Shown one piece after another: positions 1 through 13,900 of a stretch of DNA of 64,000 nucleotides (its first letter is position 1; every line of letters starts with the position of its first letter). Source of the stretch: Panonychus citri (lineage: Eukaryota; Arthropoda; Arachnida; Trombidiformes; Tetranychidae); assembly GCF_014898815.1 (NCBI RefSeq), contig NW_026515407.1, positions 248,001 to 312,000 on the forward strand. Reading direction: 5' to 3'. Made by a program: the position numbers and the translations under genes. The notes under the pieces were generated by a model. The model saw only the letters and a program-made list of their open reading frames with translations, ran no database searches and was not told the DNA's origin.

Positions 1-848
1 AAAGCATGATTAAATTGAATTAGATGGCAAATAAAATAATGAGATGTACGAAATTGTAAAGCCGTACAATAGGCAATGAACAATTTACCAATTAACTGGC
101 AAAGAGCGGAAGGTAATATTGTTGTGAGAATATCAACAATTACAATCTCACCGGCACTCATTAGAATTAACATGAAACAATTAGAAAATGCGAGAAAAAT
201 TAACGATTGAATAAAAGGTAGAATAGTTTGTTTCAATGAATCAATTTTAGAGTATTGGTCAATTGTTTTCTCTAAATTGGGTGGGAAATAACCGCCAATT
301 GGTAAACTCTGTGGATGAATTAAGTAGGTGATTAGAAAAGGAAAATTGGGTAAACTTTTCTCCTTGTCGATTACTATGACTTTTAGAACACTTTTCAGGG
401 CAATTAACTTCATCGATGAACACATGAGATGAATTCTCAATCTGATACCATTTCCATAGCCAAAGTAGTAGGTCAATTCGTTTAGAGAAATGGTGACCAC
501 TATAAATAGCCATAGAGAATTGTTGGTCAGTGATCGACGTAAACTTAACAGAGAAACACCAATAACACAGTAAAGAAGAAATAAAAATGCTAAATGAAGA
601 TTGTCGAGGAAATTGTTGAAGATTAGAATCAATCCCGCCAACAATATACAGTATCGTCCAACGATTTCTTTCCTGGTTGAGGTGAACATCCAATTAACCA
701 TTTTCAGGACTATTTTAAGACTTAAATTAACAATTAACATCATCTTGAAGGTGTTAAGAAAGGCATATGTGAGACTGTGTTGAATACAATCAATACAATC
801 ATTGAGAGTCATTGGATCACCGAAATCCTCGAACTCATCGTCGTCCAT
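1..848 (-). CDS. por: porcupine, Wnt O-acyltransferase (5' part; 3' end beyond window)
   Basis: Open from an ATG at 846-848 to the left edge without a stop (about 282 codons); two in-frame stops lie just upstream, so this ATG is the first possible start. The protein starts with an acidic stretch (MDDDEFEDFGDP) and continues with several hydrophobic segments, as expected for the MBOAT family. Family-specific stretches are MKLIALKSVL (Drosophila has MKLISLGFDL), PFLITYLIHPQSLPIGGYF (matching the porcupine PFAYLGYIY...GPW region) and ALQFRTSHYF near the edge (the porcupine SSHYF signature). Porcupine attaches palmitoleate to Wnt proteins in the ER membrane. The catalytic His region lies outside the window. 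A 5'UTR intron is likely at 943-864 (donor CAG/GTACGT, acceptor ATAG), so the 5'UTR would begin to the right of 944. Known: family role. Inferred: orthology. Confidence 0.85.
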   Translation of the reverse strand, partial: MDDDEFEDFGDPMTLNDCIDCIQHSLTYAFLNTFKMMLIVNLSLKIVLKMVNWMFTSTRKEIVGRYCILLAGLILIFNNFLDNLHLAFLFLLYCVIGVSLLSLRRSLTNNSLWLFIVVTISLNELTYYFGYGNGIRLRIHLMCSSMKLIALKSVLKVIVIDKEKSLPNFPFLITYLIHPQSLPIGGYFPPNLEKTIDQYSKIDSLKQTILPFIQSLIFLAFSNCFMLILMSAGEIVIVDILTTILPSALCQLIGKLFIAYCTALQFRTSHYFICHLIQFNHA

Positions 849-2554
849 TACAAAGTCAGTTTACTATTGTATGAGTAGAAAGAAAATATTAAATGTGAAC
901 AAAAGAACATGACAATTAGTATTAATTGTAATTATCTACGTACCTGTCGATTTTTTTTTCGAGTCCACGTTTCAATCTGTTGACATCCAATTCCAAAAGG
1001 GTCGTTTGATTGTACAATTCAGTTCGACATTAATTTCATCTAATTCTGTTTGAAAAGAAATGGGGAAAAGTTCACTTTGATTAATTAAATAGCAGAATAG
1101 CAAAGTTTAATTGAGTCAATTGAGATATTTCATTGTTGTGATTGTTAATTTTTTTTTGCTGTTTAATATGCACACATGAAAAGTTAGTTTAATAACTATT
1201 TTAACAATTGGAAGAGTATTAAGTGTGCTCAGAATCTCAATTGTTGGATATTGATGTTTCATGATCAAGTTAATGATTTAAGCTTCTCAATTCATTCCAT
1301 TCTTATTCCATGATACAAATTATCAAAGGTAACAAAGGTAATCATAGTAATGGTTATTAGAAATCAACAATTTGTCAAAATAAAAATTTAGATTATTAAT
1401 ATTGACCTGTTGCTCTTTGAAAGGTCATCATGAAAAGTTTTACAGTTATCAAGAACGGAACATGATTAAACTGTTATTAACACACAACAAGACAAATGAG
1501 AATAGAAAATTTTAGATTGATCAGGATAAGTGAGATAATCACTATTATTGATTCTATTGATAAACAACGAAGCTTATTATTGATGAGAAGATGGAGAGAG
1601 AAAAAAGAGAAAAAAAGAAAAAAAAATAATTTTCTCATCCTTTTCCTCTTCAAGTTTGACAAAAATACAATTGAACTAAAAATTATACACCATAAACAAT
1701 AGGCCTAAATCTATGGGCTGATGTTTGTTCAATCAAATGAATCAAAAATCAAATGATTAACAAGCTGATTGATGTTTCAAGAAAATAATAAGAAATGAAA
1801 GTTAAACAATTAAACGGATCAAAGTAAACAAAATGAGATAATCAGCTGATTGTTTTCAAAATGAATGTACAATGACTTAAATTGTTTTTGAAGTGATATT
1901 AATCTATTTAGTATCCCATGGATTCAACTGTAAACCAAAAAACACAAAACTCACTAAATGCCAAAAGAATTTATCAAAAAACCAATGGAACAATTAAATT
2001 GAAACTTACCCGATGAAGAAAAAGAAATGAAAAATTTTCAAAACAATGTTGAGTTAAACAAAGAGACAAAACGAATGAGAAGACAATTCAATTCGTGACA
2101 TTAATCTAATTTGTAGTTCTAATCACAGGAGAAATTAAATTTGCATGAACATCAATCGAAATTAATTAACGAAATATAAATTTAAAAACAGAAACAATTA
2201 AAAAATGTCCGATCCAAAGTGACTTGAATTTAATTGACTTCCAACAGGCGTTCAGGTTAACCGGTAAATTTGAAATTCTTTTCTCTTCAACTTGTTATCC
2301 TTTCGATCGGAGCTTAAGAAACGCTCCCCGATTGTAGCTCCATCTCTTTTTCTTTTTTCATACTTTCATCTCTCTTTTTGTTAAATTTTTTTCTCTTAAA
2401 TTAAATCATCTGGTAATTTGTTGGTCTCTGTTCATTAGCTGCTTATTATCAGATGGTATTAATTATTTTAAATTCTATCTTCAGTAAAAATAATTAATAA
2501 TCTTTGGTTGATTTTGGTTAATTTAAATTTCTTTCGGTTTTTACGTGATACCAG
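849..2554. other. intergenic DNA between porcupine and Rheb (divergent genes)
   Basis: Holds the probable porcupine 5'UTR exon and intron (864-943 on the minus strand), then about 1.6 kb of AT-rich DNA without a convincing ORF. The two genes are divergently transcribed, so promoters for both should lie here. T-rich DNA at about 2340-2400 precedes the Rheb start. The short ORFs at 1477-1702 on both strands are low-complexity Lys/Phe-rich overlaps and are not credible genes. Confidence 0.6.
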
Positions 2555-3459
2555 ATGCCTCAGAAACAAAGGAAAATCGCCATAATGGGATTCCGATCAG
2601 TCGGTTAGTAGAATGTTACTTTCTTTTTATTTTTTTCCTCTTTCTCTTTTTTTTCTCTTATTTCTTTCATTTCTTTTTTTCTCCTTTTATTTTTTTTTTC
2701 TTTCATTTATGTATCTTTTTTTATTCATTTTCCAGGTAAATCATCACTGACTATTCAATATGTAAAAGGACAATTTGTTGATTCTTATGACCCAACAGTA
2801 GAAAACAGTAAGATTCTTTTATTCCCTATTTACCTTGTTATTCCTTTTTCATTTTATTTTATTTTATTATTTTCTCTCTTTTTTACTTTTGCCTTCGTTT
2901 TCGTTTGATCATTTTCTTCTGTTTCTTCTTCTTCTTCTTTTTTTTATGTATTCCAACATTCACCTTGTATTTTGTTTCCTTTTTTTTTTCTTTCTTTTCT
3001 TTCTCCTCTTTGTTTTCAGCTTTCACTAAGACTGTAAAAATCAAAGGACAAGAATATTTTCTAAAACTGGTTGACACAGCGGGACAAGATGAATATTCAA
3101 TTTTCCCTCCAGCGTATGCGATAGATAACCATGGTTATTGTCTAGTATACAGCATAAACAGCTTGAAATCATTTGAAGTGATACGGATAATCTATGACAA
3201 ATTATTGGATATGACTGGAAAGGTACAAGTTCCAATTGTATTGGTTGGTAATAAATTGGATCTTCAATCTGAAAGAGTTGTACCTTACGAGGAAGGTAAA
3301 AGACTAGCTGATTATATGAAAGCAGAATTCATGGAAATCAGTGCCAAATCAAATGCAGACGTAAGCAGCCTGTTTACATCTTTGTTGATGATGATTGAAA
3401 GGGTTCGGAATGAAGTTACCGATAAACCAGAAGGAAAAGCAAAATGTGCCCTATCCTAA
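2555..3459 (+). CDS. Rheb: Rheb small GTPase, activator of TORC1
   Basis: Three exons: 2555-2603, 2736-2807 and 3020-3459 (TAA), 186 aa, all with GT-AG borders and matching phases; human Rheb is 184 aa. The start MPQKQRKIAIMGFRSVGKSS carries the Rheb-type P-loop with the unusual Arg (R14) where Ras has Gly. Effector/switch I is SYDPTVENTFTK, G3 is DTAGQDEY (Rheb has QDEYS rather than QEEYS), G4 is GNKLDL and G5 EISAKS. The C-terminus CALS is a CaaX box for farnesylation. Rheb-GTP activates mTORC1 on lysosomal or other endomembranes and is switched off by TSC2. Introns are short and very T-rich. The 3'UTR begins with a CT tract (about 3497-3524) and an ACT/CTA-rich stretch (3605-3690). Confidence 0.97.
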
Positions 3460-3492
3460 AGGAGCTTTTTGTCTTTTGAATTTTTTTTCCTC

Positions 3493-3526
<34 letters not shown>

Positions 3527-4394
3527 ACCCTTTTTTTTCTCTCTCGATCGCTCCTTCCTCCCTCTTCTTTGTAAATCGTCCGTCTTTCTCCTTTTCCTCT
3601 ACCGCTACTACTAAAACCAACTACTACTACTACTACAATTAATTCTACTACCAATTCTACTACTAACTATTACTACTACTGCTACTACCACTTCTACTCT
3701 TACTGATATCTTCCTCTTCTACTTCTCATAACTTTTGCCCCTTTTTTCATCGCCATTGTGTACTCATATTATAAATTAACGTTCGGCCATTTAGTAAAAA
3801 AACAAAAAACAAACATTTGGTTTAACTTTGGGATATAATATGTAATTAACCGGTTATTTGATTCTCTAATTGTTGATTTTTTTTTGATTTTTTTTCTCCC
3901 TTCTTTCTTGCCAATATCTTTTCAAACCAATCATTTTTGTACCGAAAACCAACAAAAAGCGAGTAAGAAAAGTGTTAATTTTGTTCACTTTTCTATTTTC
4001 TTTAATTCTCAAGATGATCATTTGTATTGTGTAGACAAATTTGTATAATTCAAATTGATTAACGAAACAAAATGGAAAATTATAATCAATGGTTTGAAAT
4101 ATAAAAAATTTCACTTTTTTCGAATTAAAAAATTAATATAAAAACAATTTCGATATTCAATAGTTTTTATAAACAAACTTTTTTACATTCAAATTGATTA
4201 AATTAAATATTAATTTCCAATAGAATTGAAATTTGAAATTTAATTTAAATTTGCTTCATGATTTGGTTTAATTGTTTCAATTGCCCAATTTACAAAACAA
4301 AAACAATCATTTCAGTCTAAAATTTTTACATTTCCATTATAATGGTTAGAGTGACTATTTAAATTTACGAAATTACAACAAATTAATTGTGTGA
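3460..4394. other. Rheb 3'UTR and convergent intergenic DNA
   Basis: Contains a (CT)n microsatellite at about 3497-3524, a C/T-rich stretch, and CTA/ACT triplet-rich DNA at 3605-3690, probably inside the Rheb 3'UTR. The rest is AT-rich with no supported gene. An 82-codon minus-strand ORF at 3866-4114 is Phe/Lys/Ile-rich, lacks any recognisable motif and is treated as chance. The gene beyond is convergent (minus strand), so both 3' ends meet here. Confidence 0.6.
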
Positions 4395-4745
4395 TCAATC
4401 CTTCTTTTTTGATTCATTCATACCCAACAATTCAACTAATCTTTCATTTTCATCAAGTTCCATTCTAAATTTAATCTTCTCGGACCAGAGTTTAATCGTA
4501 TAATAACCATCATAATAAGCTGTTTCAAAGAGATTCGTTAATGGTAGTAGACAAACTACGAAAACGAGAACCACTTGCATCTCATTATTACGAAGTGAAT
4601 ACCAAGGTGTTAAAGGTTTAGTTCCAGAACCGAAAACTGATCGTTTTGATTGTAACAATTTAGCTTTCAATTCATTTTTTCGTTTGGTTTCTGGTGAAGT
4701 GAAAAGATTTACAATAAATTGTCTCGCTCGATTTCTCAGAGTCAT
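4395..4745 (-). CDS. small single-pass membrane protein, unrecognised
   Basis: An ORF of 116 aa from ATG at 4743-4745 to the stop at 4395. An in-frame TAG eight codons upstream excludes a longer ATG start; the upstream GTG is not used as a start in nuclear genes. The N-terminal 60 residues are strongly basic (MTLRNRARQFIVNLF, then many Lys/Arg) and lack acidic clusters, resembling a mitochondrial targeting region. One hydrophobic segment follows (MQVVLVFVVCLLPLTNLF, about residues 69-86), then an aromatic/charged tail (YYDGYYTIKLW, KFRMELDENERLVELLG). This layout is common among small inner-mitochondrial-membrane assembly factors, but no family match was found and none is claimed. The CDS has no visible intron. 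Coding status rests on composition and an uninterrupted frame. Confidence 0.5.
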   Translation of the reverse strand: MTLRNRARQFIVNLFTSPETKRKNELKAKLLQSKRSVFGSGTKPLTPWYSLRNNEMQVVLVFVVCLLPLTNLFETAYYDGYYTIKLWSEKIKFRMELDENERLVELLGMNESKKKD

Positions 4746-7700
4746 CACAATACTTTCACTAATCACCTAGACTTTGAGATTAACGTAAAATAAATTGGAA
4801 AATTAAAAAAAAAACACAAACAATTAAAAAAGAATCACAATTAACAAAGAAAACAAAATCAAAACATTCACTTGAAAATGTAAACAAACTTGAAGAATTT
4901 GAAGCAACACTGGCGCCATCTCTTGTTCCACATGAGAAACAATGAGAGTTAATTGTGGATTAATTAAATTGTTTCTTATTCACAATTTAAGTGTAGGTTG
5001 AAGGTAAATGATTTGAATCAGTTAACTGATTATCTCTGTCTTTAGACAGGTCTAGAGAATAATGTTTAATTGGTAATTCAAATGTGAAAGTAAAATCAAC
5101 GTGAGATAATGAAAGTAACAATTAACCAGATGATGTTAACAATTAACTGATGGGCGATTTAGTAATTACAATTTAAAACCTACACTAAATTATTATTATT
5201 TACCACAAGTATGTTAAACGTTTTTACTAATAATAATCATCATCACTTTTGAAGGTAATCAAGTAATCAAATTAATCGCAGTTAATAGTAGCAACAACTT
5301 AACAAATCAAAATATTAATCAATCAAGGTTAATCTTCATTTGATGAAACAATCAACTGATTGAGTTAATCATCTTCCTTTGAAACTGATTTCTCATGAGT
5401 ATTTCACCTTAATCACTGATCATAAATCGCCGAGAGAATCAAAATAAATTGTTGATTACAATTATCGTCATGATGATGATCAGTTGTTGCTCTAATTAAC
5501 ATGAGGTTAATTCAGTTCATAATTTTGATTCATTATGATTTCTATTAACCAACTGGACACGGTCAAGATTAACTAGCCCTTAATTGTAATTCTGATGACC
5601 CAAACCTTTATTGTTATGATTAAACCGGAAAACAATTTGGTTCGTTGATTTGATTCTAATTTGATTGTAGTTACAACAATTAACATTTGTTTTTTTTTAC
5701 ATCTGAATTAATATTTATTTTTAACTTTGATTACAATGATTATCATTATCATGATTAAACCAATTAACTTTCAAGATTTTATTGGATAATCAAATGATTG
5801 ATTAAAGCAGATCAACCATCATGATCACTGTTGATCTGTTACAAAGTTAATTAACAACAATTAGAATAATTTTTTTCTCGTCTCTTCAATTGTTAATTAA
5901 CATGATGGTTGATACTTTTTCCCTTAATCATCATAATTAAAATATATATCAAAGTAATTAAACATTTAACTACTAATCACCATCTATACCAAATAGTTTG
6001 TCCTTCAATGTATCTAGTTAATTGTTTGATCATCAACAGTGAACAACAGCAACAAAAAACATCAACAATTAAAAGTTAATTGTTATTATGGTCCAATGAG
6101 AAGGTAAAAAATGAGATGTTAATCAAAACGACTCGAGTCAAAATCAAGTGTAACCAAATCAAATTAAATTATTTACATTTAAAGGTAAGTAAAAGTGACT
6201 AAATTAACAAATCATTTTAATCAAAATGATCAACAACAATCAATCAAAAAGGTAAACAATCAAGAAAAACCAACTAGAATCAAAATCTAAACAAAACTGT
6301 TGGAAAAAAGTTTTCACATAACAAATGAATCGACGTCGTAACTCATTGATTAGGTCAAAAGTGTTTACAATTAGAGTAACAATTAAATAGGCAATGGAAA
6401 GGTGATTGTTGTTTAATTGTTAACAATTAAATGAACATTAGATTGTAATCATTATTCCGTAGAGAAAAAGGTAAATTTGATACGAAGATAATCAGGGAGA
6501 GAGAGAGAGAGTAGAAAATTCATCATGAGTGTTCATAGAATTCAAGTTTTCTCAAGGACGAATACCAGTTTTCGTGTTTTCTATTTTCTCTTTCAACCAT
6601 TTCTCTCTCACTCTCTCACTCTCTCGCTCTCCCATTCTCTCTCATCATCAACCAACATGAAGCTCATTCGCACGCTGTTGTCAGAACCTGTAACACAATG
6701 AGCAGGATGTTGTTCACTTAGAACTCTAATCGTTCAGTTAACAGTTTCAATTGTTATTCTTTATTCATGTTTTTCATGATAGAGAAAAAAAAATTCTTAA
6801 TCTTTATCTGGATTAACACTATGGATTAATTATCTCTCATTTCTTCACGTGTCTTCCTCTCCCTTAATTGTTTCCGTGTTCAACTATTTTCATGTGTAAT
6901 TCAATTCTGTCAATCATTTTTTTTTATCTTCATCATCAATATAACAGTTTGATATTAATTACCTTTAATTAACCTGTTGATTCAATCACCAGTCTTCATT
7001 TGAATCATCTAATTAATTGTTTTCTTTGCTGTTTCTGTGAATTTTGTTTACTTGTTGTTTCAATCAATCGAGACACTTAAATGTTAATTATTATTACATT
7101 TACAACTCTCGTTTTTATTTGTTAATTTCATTGGTTATCAAATGATTCTGATCAACAGGTTAATTAAAAATGGATAACAATTAATTAGCCGCGTTTCCAA
7201 TGGAAATAGTAACAAATTTTAACATCTAATCAACTATTGGATTGAATCATCAACATCTACACTTAATCAGTGGGTTTACCTGATTAAGAGTGAAAATCAA
7301 ATTATTTCATAATAAACAACAGGTAAGCTTTCAACTCTCTCACTATTATTATGTTGATAGCAATTCCTAAACTGAAAACTGAATAAATCTGATGATGATG
7401 AAGGTATTGAGTGAAAAATTGATAAACACCACCAGTTGATTAGAGGGAGACAATGTTAATTGTTGATAGATGAACGTTTATCAACTAAACAATTACCTAA
7501 ATTTAGTTTCTCTCTTTGTTAACCATCACTTTTACCTGACAGATTAACCATCACTTTCCAACCTCATCAACCATCATTATCTAATCATCATCACATTAAG
7601 ATAATCAACTCTCATTAAAAGTGAATTAATCAACAACTGTCCTTTTGTTTATTGTTGCTTAACATCATCATTTTAATTTAAATCAAGTGACCATTGAAAA

Positions 7701-7916
7701 AATTGATTAATTGTCCTTCCAATGACACAATTGACATGTTAACTATTAAATTAAAGAATAGATTGTTTAACCTTTGTGGTTAATCAACAAGTAACAAAAC
7801 AATTTAGACAAATCATGTTAATCAATTTCTTTTAATTACCAATTTGAATTGTTCTATTCTATTGTATTTTTAGCCTAATCATCATCAACAATCAATTATC
7901 GTTTTCACAAAGCAAA
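4746..7916. other. 3.2-kb AT-rich non-coding region upstream of the RhoGAP gene
   Basis: No supported gene in either strand. Dense in short words of the ATTAA, GTTAATTG/CAATTAAC and ATGATGATCATCATC type, with small GA and CT tracts at about 6495-6512 and 6600-6645. Several GTAAGT-like and polypyrimidine-AG sequences occur, so non-coding 5' exons of the downstream gene are possible. Promoter and distal regulatory DNA of that gene is the likeliest content, but no single site can be named. Confidence 0.5.
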
Positions 7917-10900
7917 ATGTTATTCTGTCGTAGCAAATATATCAATTCCTCAGCCGATCCAATTAACTACCGACTCTCTGAGTATCTCATGGAAAGTGGT
8001 GGAGGAGGAGGTAAATCAAATGGAAACATTAACATGGTAATTAAAAAATTCTATTTAATCAACAATTATCACTAATAGACAATCAACAATCAACAATCAA
8101 CGATCAACAGTCTTAGTGTCCATCAAACAAAAAGAACTTCTTGTTACAGATCAATTTCGTTTCTAATCAAATTTCCATCAAAATTTCCTTTTCTGTGTTT
8201 TGATTATCATCACAATTTGACAACAATCAAAAATCTTGTTTGATTACGACGATTTTTTGAAGATGCGATTAATTGATTTCCAATGTCGTCAAATTAATTT
8301 ATCTTCTTTGTGATTACATCTTGAATTTTCCAATAGAATCGAAAAAGAATTTACTTTACTTTTTTTTCTCTTGGATTTGTCATCATCATGTTGAATAAAT
8401 CATCCTCATCTTCATCTTCATCTTCATCTCCATCATCACCATTACCATTATCATGTATTTCATCCGATTATAACTCGACCATTATAACGAGAAAAAGTTT
8501 GACTTTATGTTTGATTGACTTGACAGTTGACTTGATTATCTACTATACCCTTCAGGCCTTAATTTCAATTTCTCTTTATTTAATTAATCTTTCCATTTGG
8601 TTTCTTGAGAGATTTAAATTAATTGTTGTTGATTATTTTCTCTTCTATCATCAGATTGGCGGTGATTCATCAACAACAATTCCATCATCTTCATCATTAA
8701 CTCCGCCAGAACTTACTGACCCTGAAGCAAGAAGTCCACTGACACCTAATGATTGTGACAATAGGTTTCTCCATTTACCTGAAGGAATTGATTTAGCTCT
8801 TCATCGGGCTAAATTATGGTCCAAATATGCCAAAGATTTGATTAACTACATCGACAAGAGAAGCAATTTAGGTAAGTCTCTCAAACAATCAACATTTTCT
8901 GTGTAAAATTAGGTTAAATTGTGTTACCAAATGTTTCTCATCAAAGTGTAATTATGATTGCTAATTAATAATCGATTCTCAACACTAATAAGTATTTAAT
9001 ACAGGGGCTATTGATTGATTTTCGCCCATGTTTTTTTTTCGATTTTCTACCAATTCCTTATTCCACCAATGACCTAAATGACCTTGATCCTTTTCTATAA
9101 CAATTAAGTATCGGAAAAACATTTACAATTTACAATTAAAGTCTCATCTTCATAAGACTCATACTTATCGAGAAAATCGCAAAAAAAACTTGGGCGAAAA
9201 TCAATGAATAACCCTGTAAATGGAAATCGTAGCATTTTGAATTATAATTAACAAGCAATTAACATTCATTGACATAATTTTTTATGTCGTTCATTTAAAC
9301 ATAATCAACACTTAAAACTCAATTTCAATCATGTTAATGATAAAAACGATGAATTGATTGAAATAATTTGATTCCATTGAACTTAGATCTAGTAGATTAT
9401 CAGATTAATATTTTAATTATAATTGATCATTTTGTTTTACATGAGCCATGGATGATTAATCAATAATCATGGTGATGTAATCAAATTACACTGAAACAAT
9501 CAATTGTTTAGTTTCCTTAATAATAATAAATTCTGATAATCATTAATTGTCAAATTGTCAAATGAAACAATCACCTTGTTGATGTTGTGTAAGCAGCATT
9601 ACAATTAAGCAATTAACAATTTGATTATAGTTACGATTATATATTAATACTTAATCATTGTTAACCGGAAATTATTTTGGATACCAAACTATTGAACAAT
9701 TTAGCATTGTAATTGTTAGGTTTACCATGAAGCTGAAAAACTTTAAATTTCAGCAATTAACATGATAAACAATCTGATTAACACCTACTCAGAAAAGTAA
9801 ATTGTGTTTATATTTTTACCTTCAAAGTGATTTAATTATATCTACAAATTAAGAGGTGTTGAGAAACAACAATAAACAAATGATGATAGTTGATGATTGT
9901 TTGTGTGAGTGTATCAATTTCCCATTATTAACTTAATTAAATCAACAGATTATCATATTGCTTACTGATGATCATCATTTGTAAATACAATTATCATAAT
10001 GATGAGACTCATCGTCATTTAATAACTAATTGTTCATCTTTTTTGTTTTAATTGTTTCACCGATTCTCAAATTTTTCATTGACAATTAAAGTAATCAAAC
10101 ATTTTCTTCCTACAACCAGTTAATCAATTAACTTAATCCTGTTAAAAAGTAAACCATCAACATTTAATTAAATCCAGTTATAATTGATATAAAGGACAAA
10201 TCAAACTGTGAATTAGTCAATCAAAGGATTAACAATTATCACCGTAGTTAACAATTAACCTTTCAATTCAACACCTTGATTAGTTATTAACGAAAGTTTC
10301 TCCTATACTAATTAACTAAATATTTTTAATTTAAATCTTAATTGTTGCTGATCATCATTCTAATTGTTATTCTCGTTAATTATACTAATATAATATAATA
10401 TTTAAAATATCCTAGAAATTAGTTTAAATCAATCAGTCAAATAATCTTGTCAACCCTTAATGAAACCAACATAAGTTAAATCAGGAAATAAGTTAAAACA
10501 ATTAGTTAATTTATTATTAATAATTGAATGAAAAAAAAGACATAAAAAATTAATGATTAATTGTGATGATTAAGTTTCTGATATTGATGTGATTCCGTGT
10601 CCCGTTAAATGATAATCAACTTTAATCGAGACACAATAATATCAATAATTGAGTACAACTACAATTAAATTAATTATAAACCATCAATTGAACAATTTAA
10701 TCTTAATAGCAGATTGTTAAATTGTTACCGTGATCCATTATTATTTATTAATTGTTGGACTGGTGAAAATAATTAAATTACCTTTGATTTGTTTTTCGCA
10801 ATTTTTGTTAAATTTATTTAGAGTAACACTTTTTAAATTGTTGTGATAATTTCACTTTCATTTGATGTTAATTAACTTTTGCTTTAAGGATTTGTATGTA

Positions 10901-13900
10901 TGATTAAACTATATCAATTAACTAATTACAATCACTTTCTTAAATTGCTGAATCCAATCAAACATTCCGATAATTTCAACAACATCCAATAATTAGGAAA
11001 AAGTGAATCCAATTAAATGAGGAAGGGATTTATGAAAATGATGATCGACCCGATGATTAGAATTAATTAATTAATAATAATTACCTGGCAGAGTCAAGGT
11101 AATTATAGAAATTTAAACGTTGATCATGATCAATCAACAATCAATATTTTCGCATTGATTGTAAATCAATTGGATCAACAAATATTAATCACAATGAATA
11201 AAAACTTAGTAACTTTTTCCTAAGTTTGATAACATCAATTTGTATTTCTAAATCATTGCCCCTGTAATTGAATAAATTGATAATTTTAATTACGTTAATT
11301 TAATCTGATTGTGATATTACCTTAATTTCAATTAAAAAAAAGGTAAAACTTTCAATTTTTACCTGATTAGTGTCAAGCTAATTTATGAGACAAGATTAAA
11401 TCAAGTCATTCATTTGCTCTACTTTGGTTGTTAGTTAAATTGTGAAGTTCAATTAGCAATTAATTTTAATTTACCTTTTTTTCCTCTAACAATTTAAGCT
11501 TTTTTTTACCATTTCTTTGAGTTAATTGTTAATTAATCATCGATTAGTCCGAGTAAACTATGAAATTTGTGACTATCATTTACATTTGAATTGTTTAAAC
11601 AGTTAATTGAATTGTTGATTGATTTAATTGCATTATTATCATTACCTTTTGATTACTTTTCAAGTGTTGATTAATCATCTAAATCAAATGAGCTGATTCT
11701 TTTGTTTTTTTTAATGATGATTTGATAATTAATTGCTTCTGATTCTCATGATCATGGTCAAGTACAATTACTATTACAATTATGGGTTTTATTGACATGA
11801 ATTAATTTGATTATTATTTGTGATCAAATCATAAAGTATCTCATATTAATCAGAATATAATTTTCATCTAAATCACGATTAAAATGAAGAAAAATTGTTA
11901 ATCACGATCATGACCGATTGCTACGAAGTTAACCAATTGTAATCAATTGTTAGTTAATTGCTTAAAGATCAACAAGTCAATTATTGTTCAACAATAGCTG
12001 TGAATATAAATATTTAGTTAATTGACTAATCAACATCGTGATTAAAAATGATTATTTCACTCACTCGAAATGAGTGATCAGCAAATCATTTAATTGTTAG
12101 TCTCATTTACAATACTGTTAATTGTTGGACGAATCACTTTCTATTATTAACAATTTAACTAAAGGCATTTCCGAGTTTCAGACTAATTATAAATTAATTT
12201 ATGTGATTGATTGGAAATCATTTCTTCAGATATTATCGTAAATATCTTTAAATAATATTAATTGATTTAAAGTAAATCATCTAAATGATTAACTTCCAAT
12301 TATTGATTCCTAGTGATAAACGATGATCAATTCAGACTCAATCTTTTAGTAGGTTAATCAACTTAAATTATACCCTAGAGAAATTGATTGTAAACAATCA
12401 AGTGAATGAAACTTTTCCAATTTTAATCACGGACCTTTATTTTGTTCCCAACTGATTAAATATCAACAAATAACGTTGATTATCATCATTTTATCAGCGA
12501 CTCTGATGATTAACTGACAATTTGTAATCAAAATTTTAACACAATCAGCTTGTAATTATAAATATCGTTTGAACGATGTTGCTTTAAGCTCTGATAGGAA
12601 TTGATAGTTGAATTATTGTGAACCGATTGTGATGATTGAAGGTAACTAATGGTTCACATTATGTTAACCATCAAGTCCATCATTTAATCAAATGATTTAA
12701 TCATAATCAGTAGCAATGAAATTGCCGTTAACGGACCTGCGAGCAAATTAATGAAAGTGAAAACAAAAGCAGATGAAAATTTCCACCTCAAGAAGATTGA
12801 ACAACTTTCTCTTTTTATCATCATCATCATCATCATCATCATCGTCATCGTCATCATTATCATCTCTCACTCTCCCTCACTCTCTCAATCTACCTTCAGG
12901 TATCTTAAATATCATCATTATAATCCTAATGGTCAAGCATTTATTCAAACTTAAAGGTAAAGTTATCGATGACCGTTATCATTAGTTTATCTTCAATGAA
13001 CTTCCGATAATATCTTTCCAACAATCAGCTTAACTACTGTTTTCCCATGATGATCACAATTAATGATTTACTTATCACAAACAATCATTAAACTTTATAT
13101 TTAGCTAATCAAATCATATCAATCATCAATTTACTTTTGATTAAATTGAGGTAAATAACTTATTGGTAAATCAATTATAAATAATATCAAATTTTTTCAT
13201 CATTATTATGAATTTTTGATTAACCTACAATCTATTAATAATAATTGTTATTTTTGTTTCACTGTAAACAATTAACTTAATTCACTCTCATCACATTAAA
13301 TCACAATAAACACTCAACGGGGGTTTTCAATTGTTCATATAACTGATTGATTTAAATCATCTTCAATTATCTCATGTTGATTAGTCAAAATGATTTACTA
13401 AATACAGGGAAATATTCAAATACGTTTTCACTGTGAGTCTCTGTATCAATCAATCAATTATTTCAACAATAGTTTCATCAAATTATCAACAATTTGTTTA
13501 TCACAAAATTGAAATGATTAAATTACCTCAATTTGATTGCAATTAGTTAAGCTGATTGACCTCACCTTAAAAGGATTTATTTTAATCAAGTTTATTGTAA
13601 ACTTTTTTATTTACACCTTTGATTTAGTCAATTGAACTAATCAATATTAATTAACTTTTGGTTATATCTTTATATTTGTTTATGGACAATTGTTGTGAAT
13701 TAAATTAATTATCAAGATTGATTTGTAAAAATCAAATTAATCTATTATCCCTACACACTCACATTTACCTGATTGTCCTTAATTGTTGTTTGTTTTGATT
13801 GTTAACAAGCAAAGTCAATGATTTAAATTGTTGTTTAGTAGATTAAGAAAAAAAATAATTCAAGATCAATTGAAAATTACCTTTAATTTTTTTTTCCTGT

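Noticed and set aside
2545..3235. Long Phe/Leu/Ser-rich plus-strand and Lys/Glu-rich minus-strand ORFs in Rheb introns
   Set aside because: They are read-through of T-rich intron tracts; the real Rheb exons explain all conserved sequence.
4395..4745. Resemblance of the small membrane protein to SMIM4/UQCC5
   Set aside because: Similar size and single membrane segment, but residue similarity was too weak to name it.
12751..12985. Poly-Ile and polyserine ORFs in the RhoGAP intron
   Set aside because: Two frames of the same (ATC)n microsatellite.
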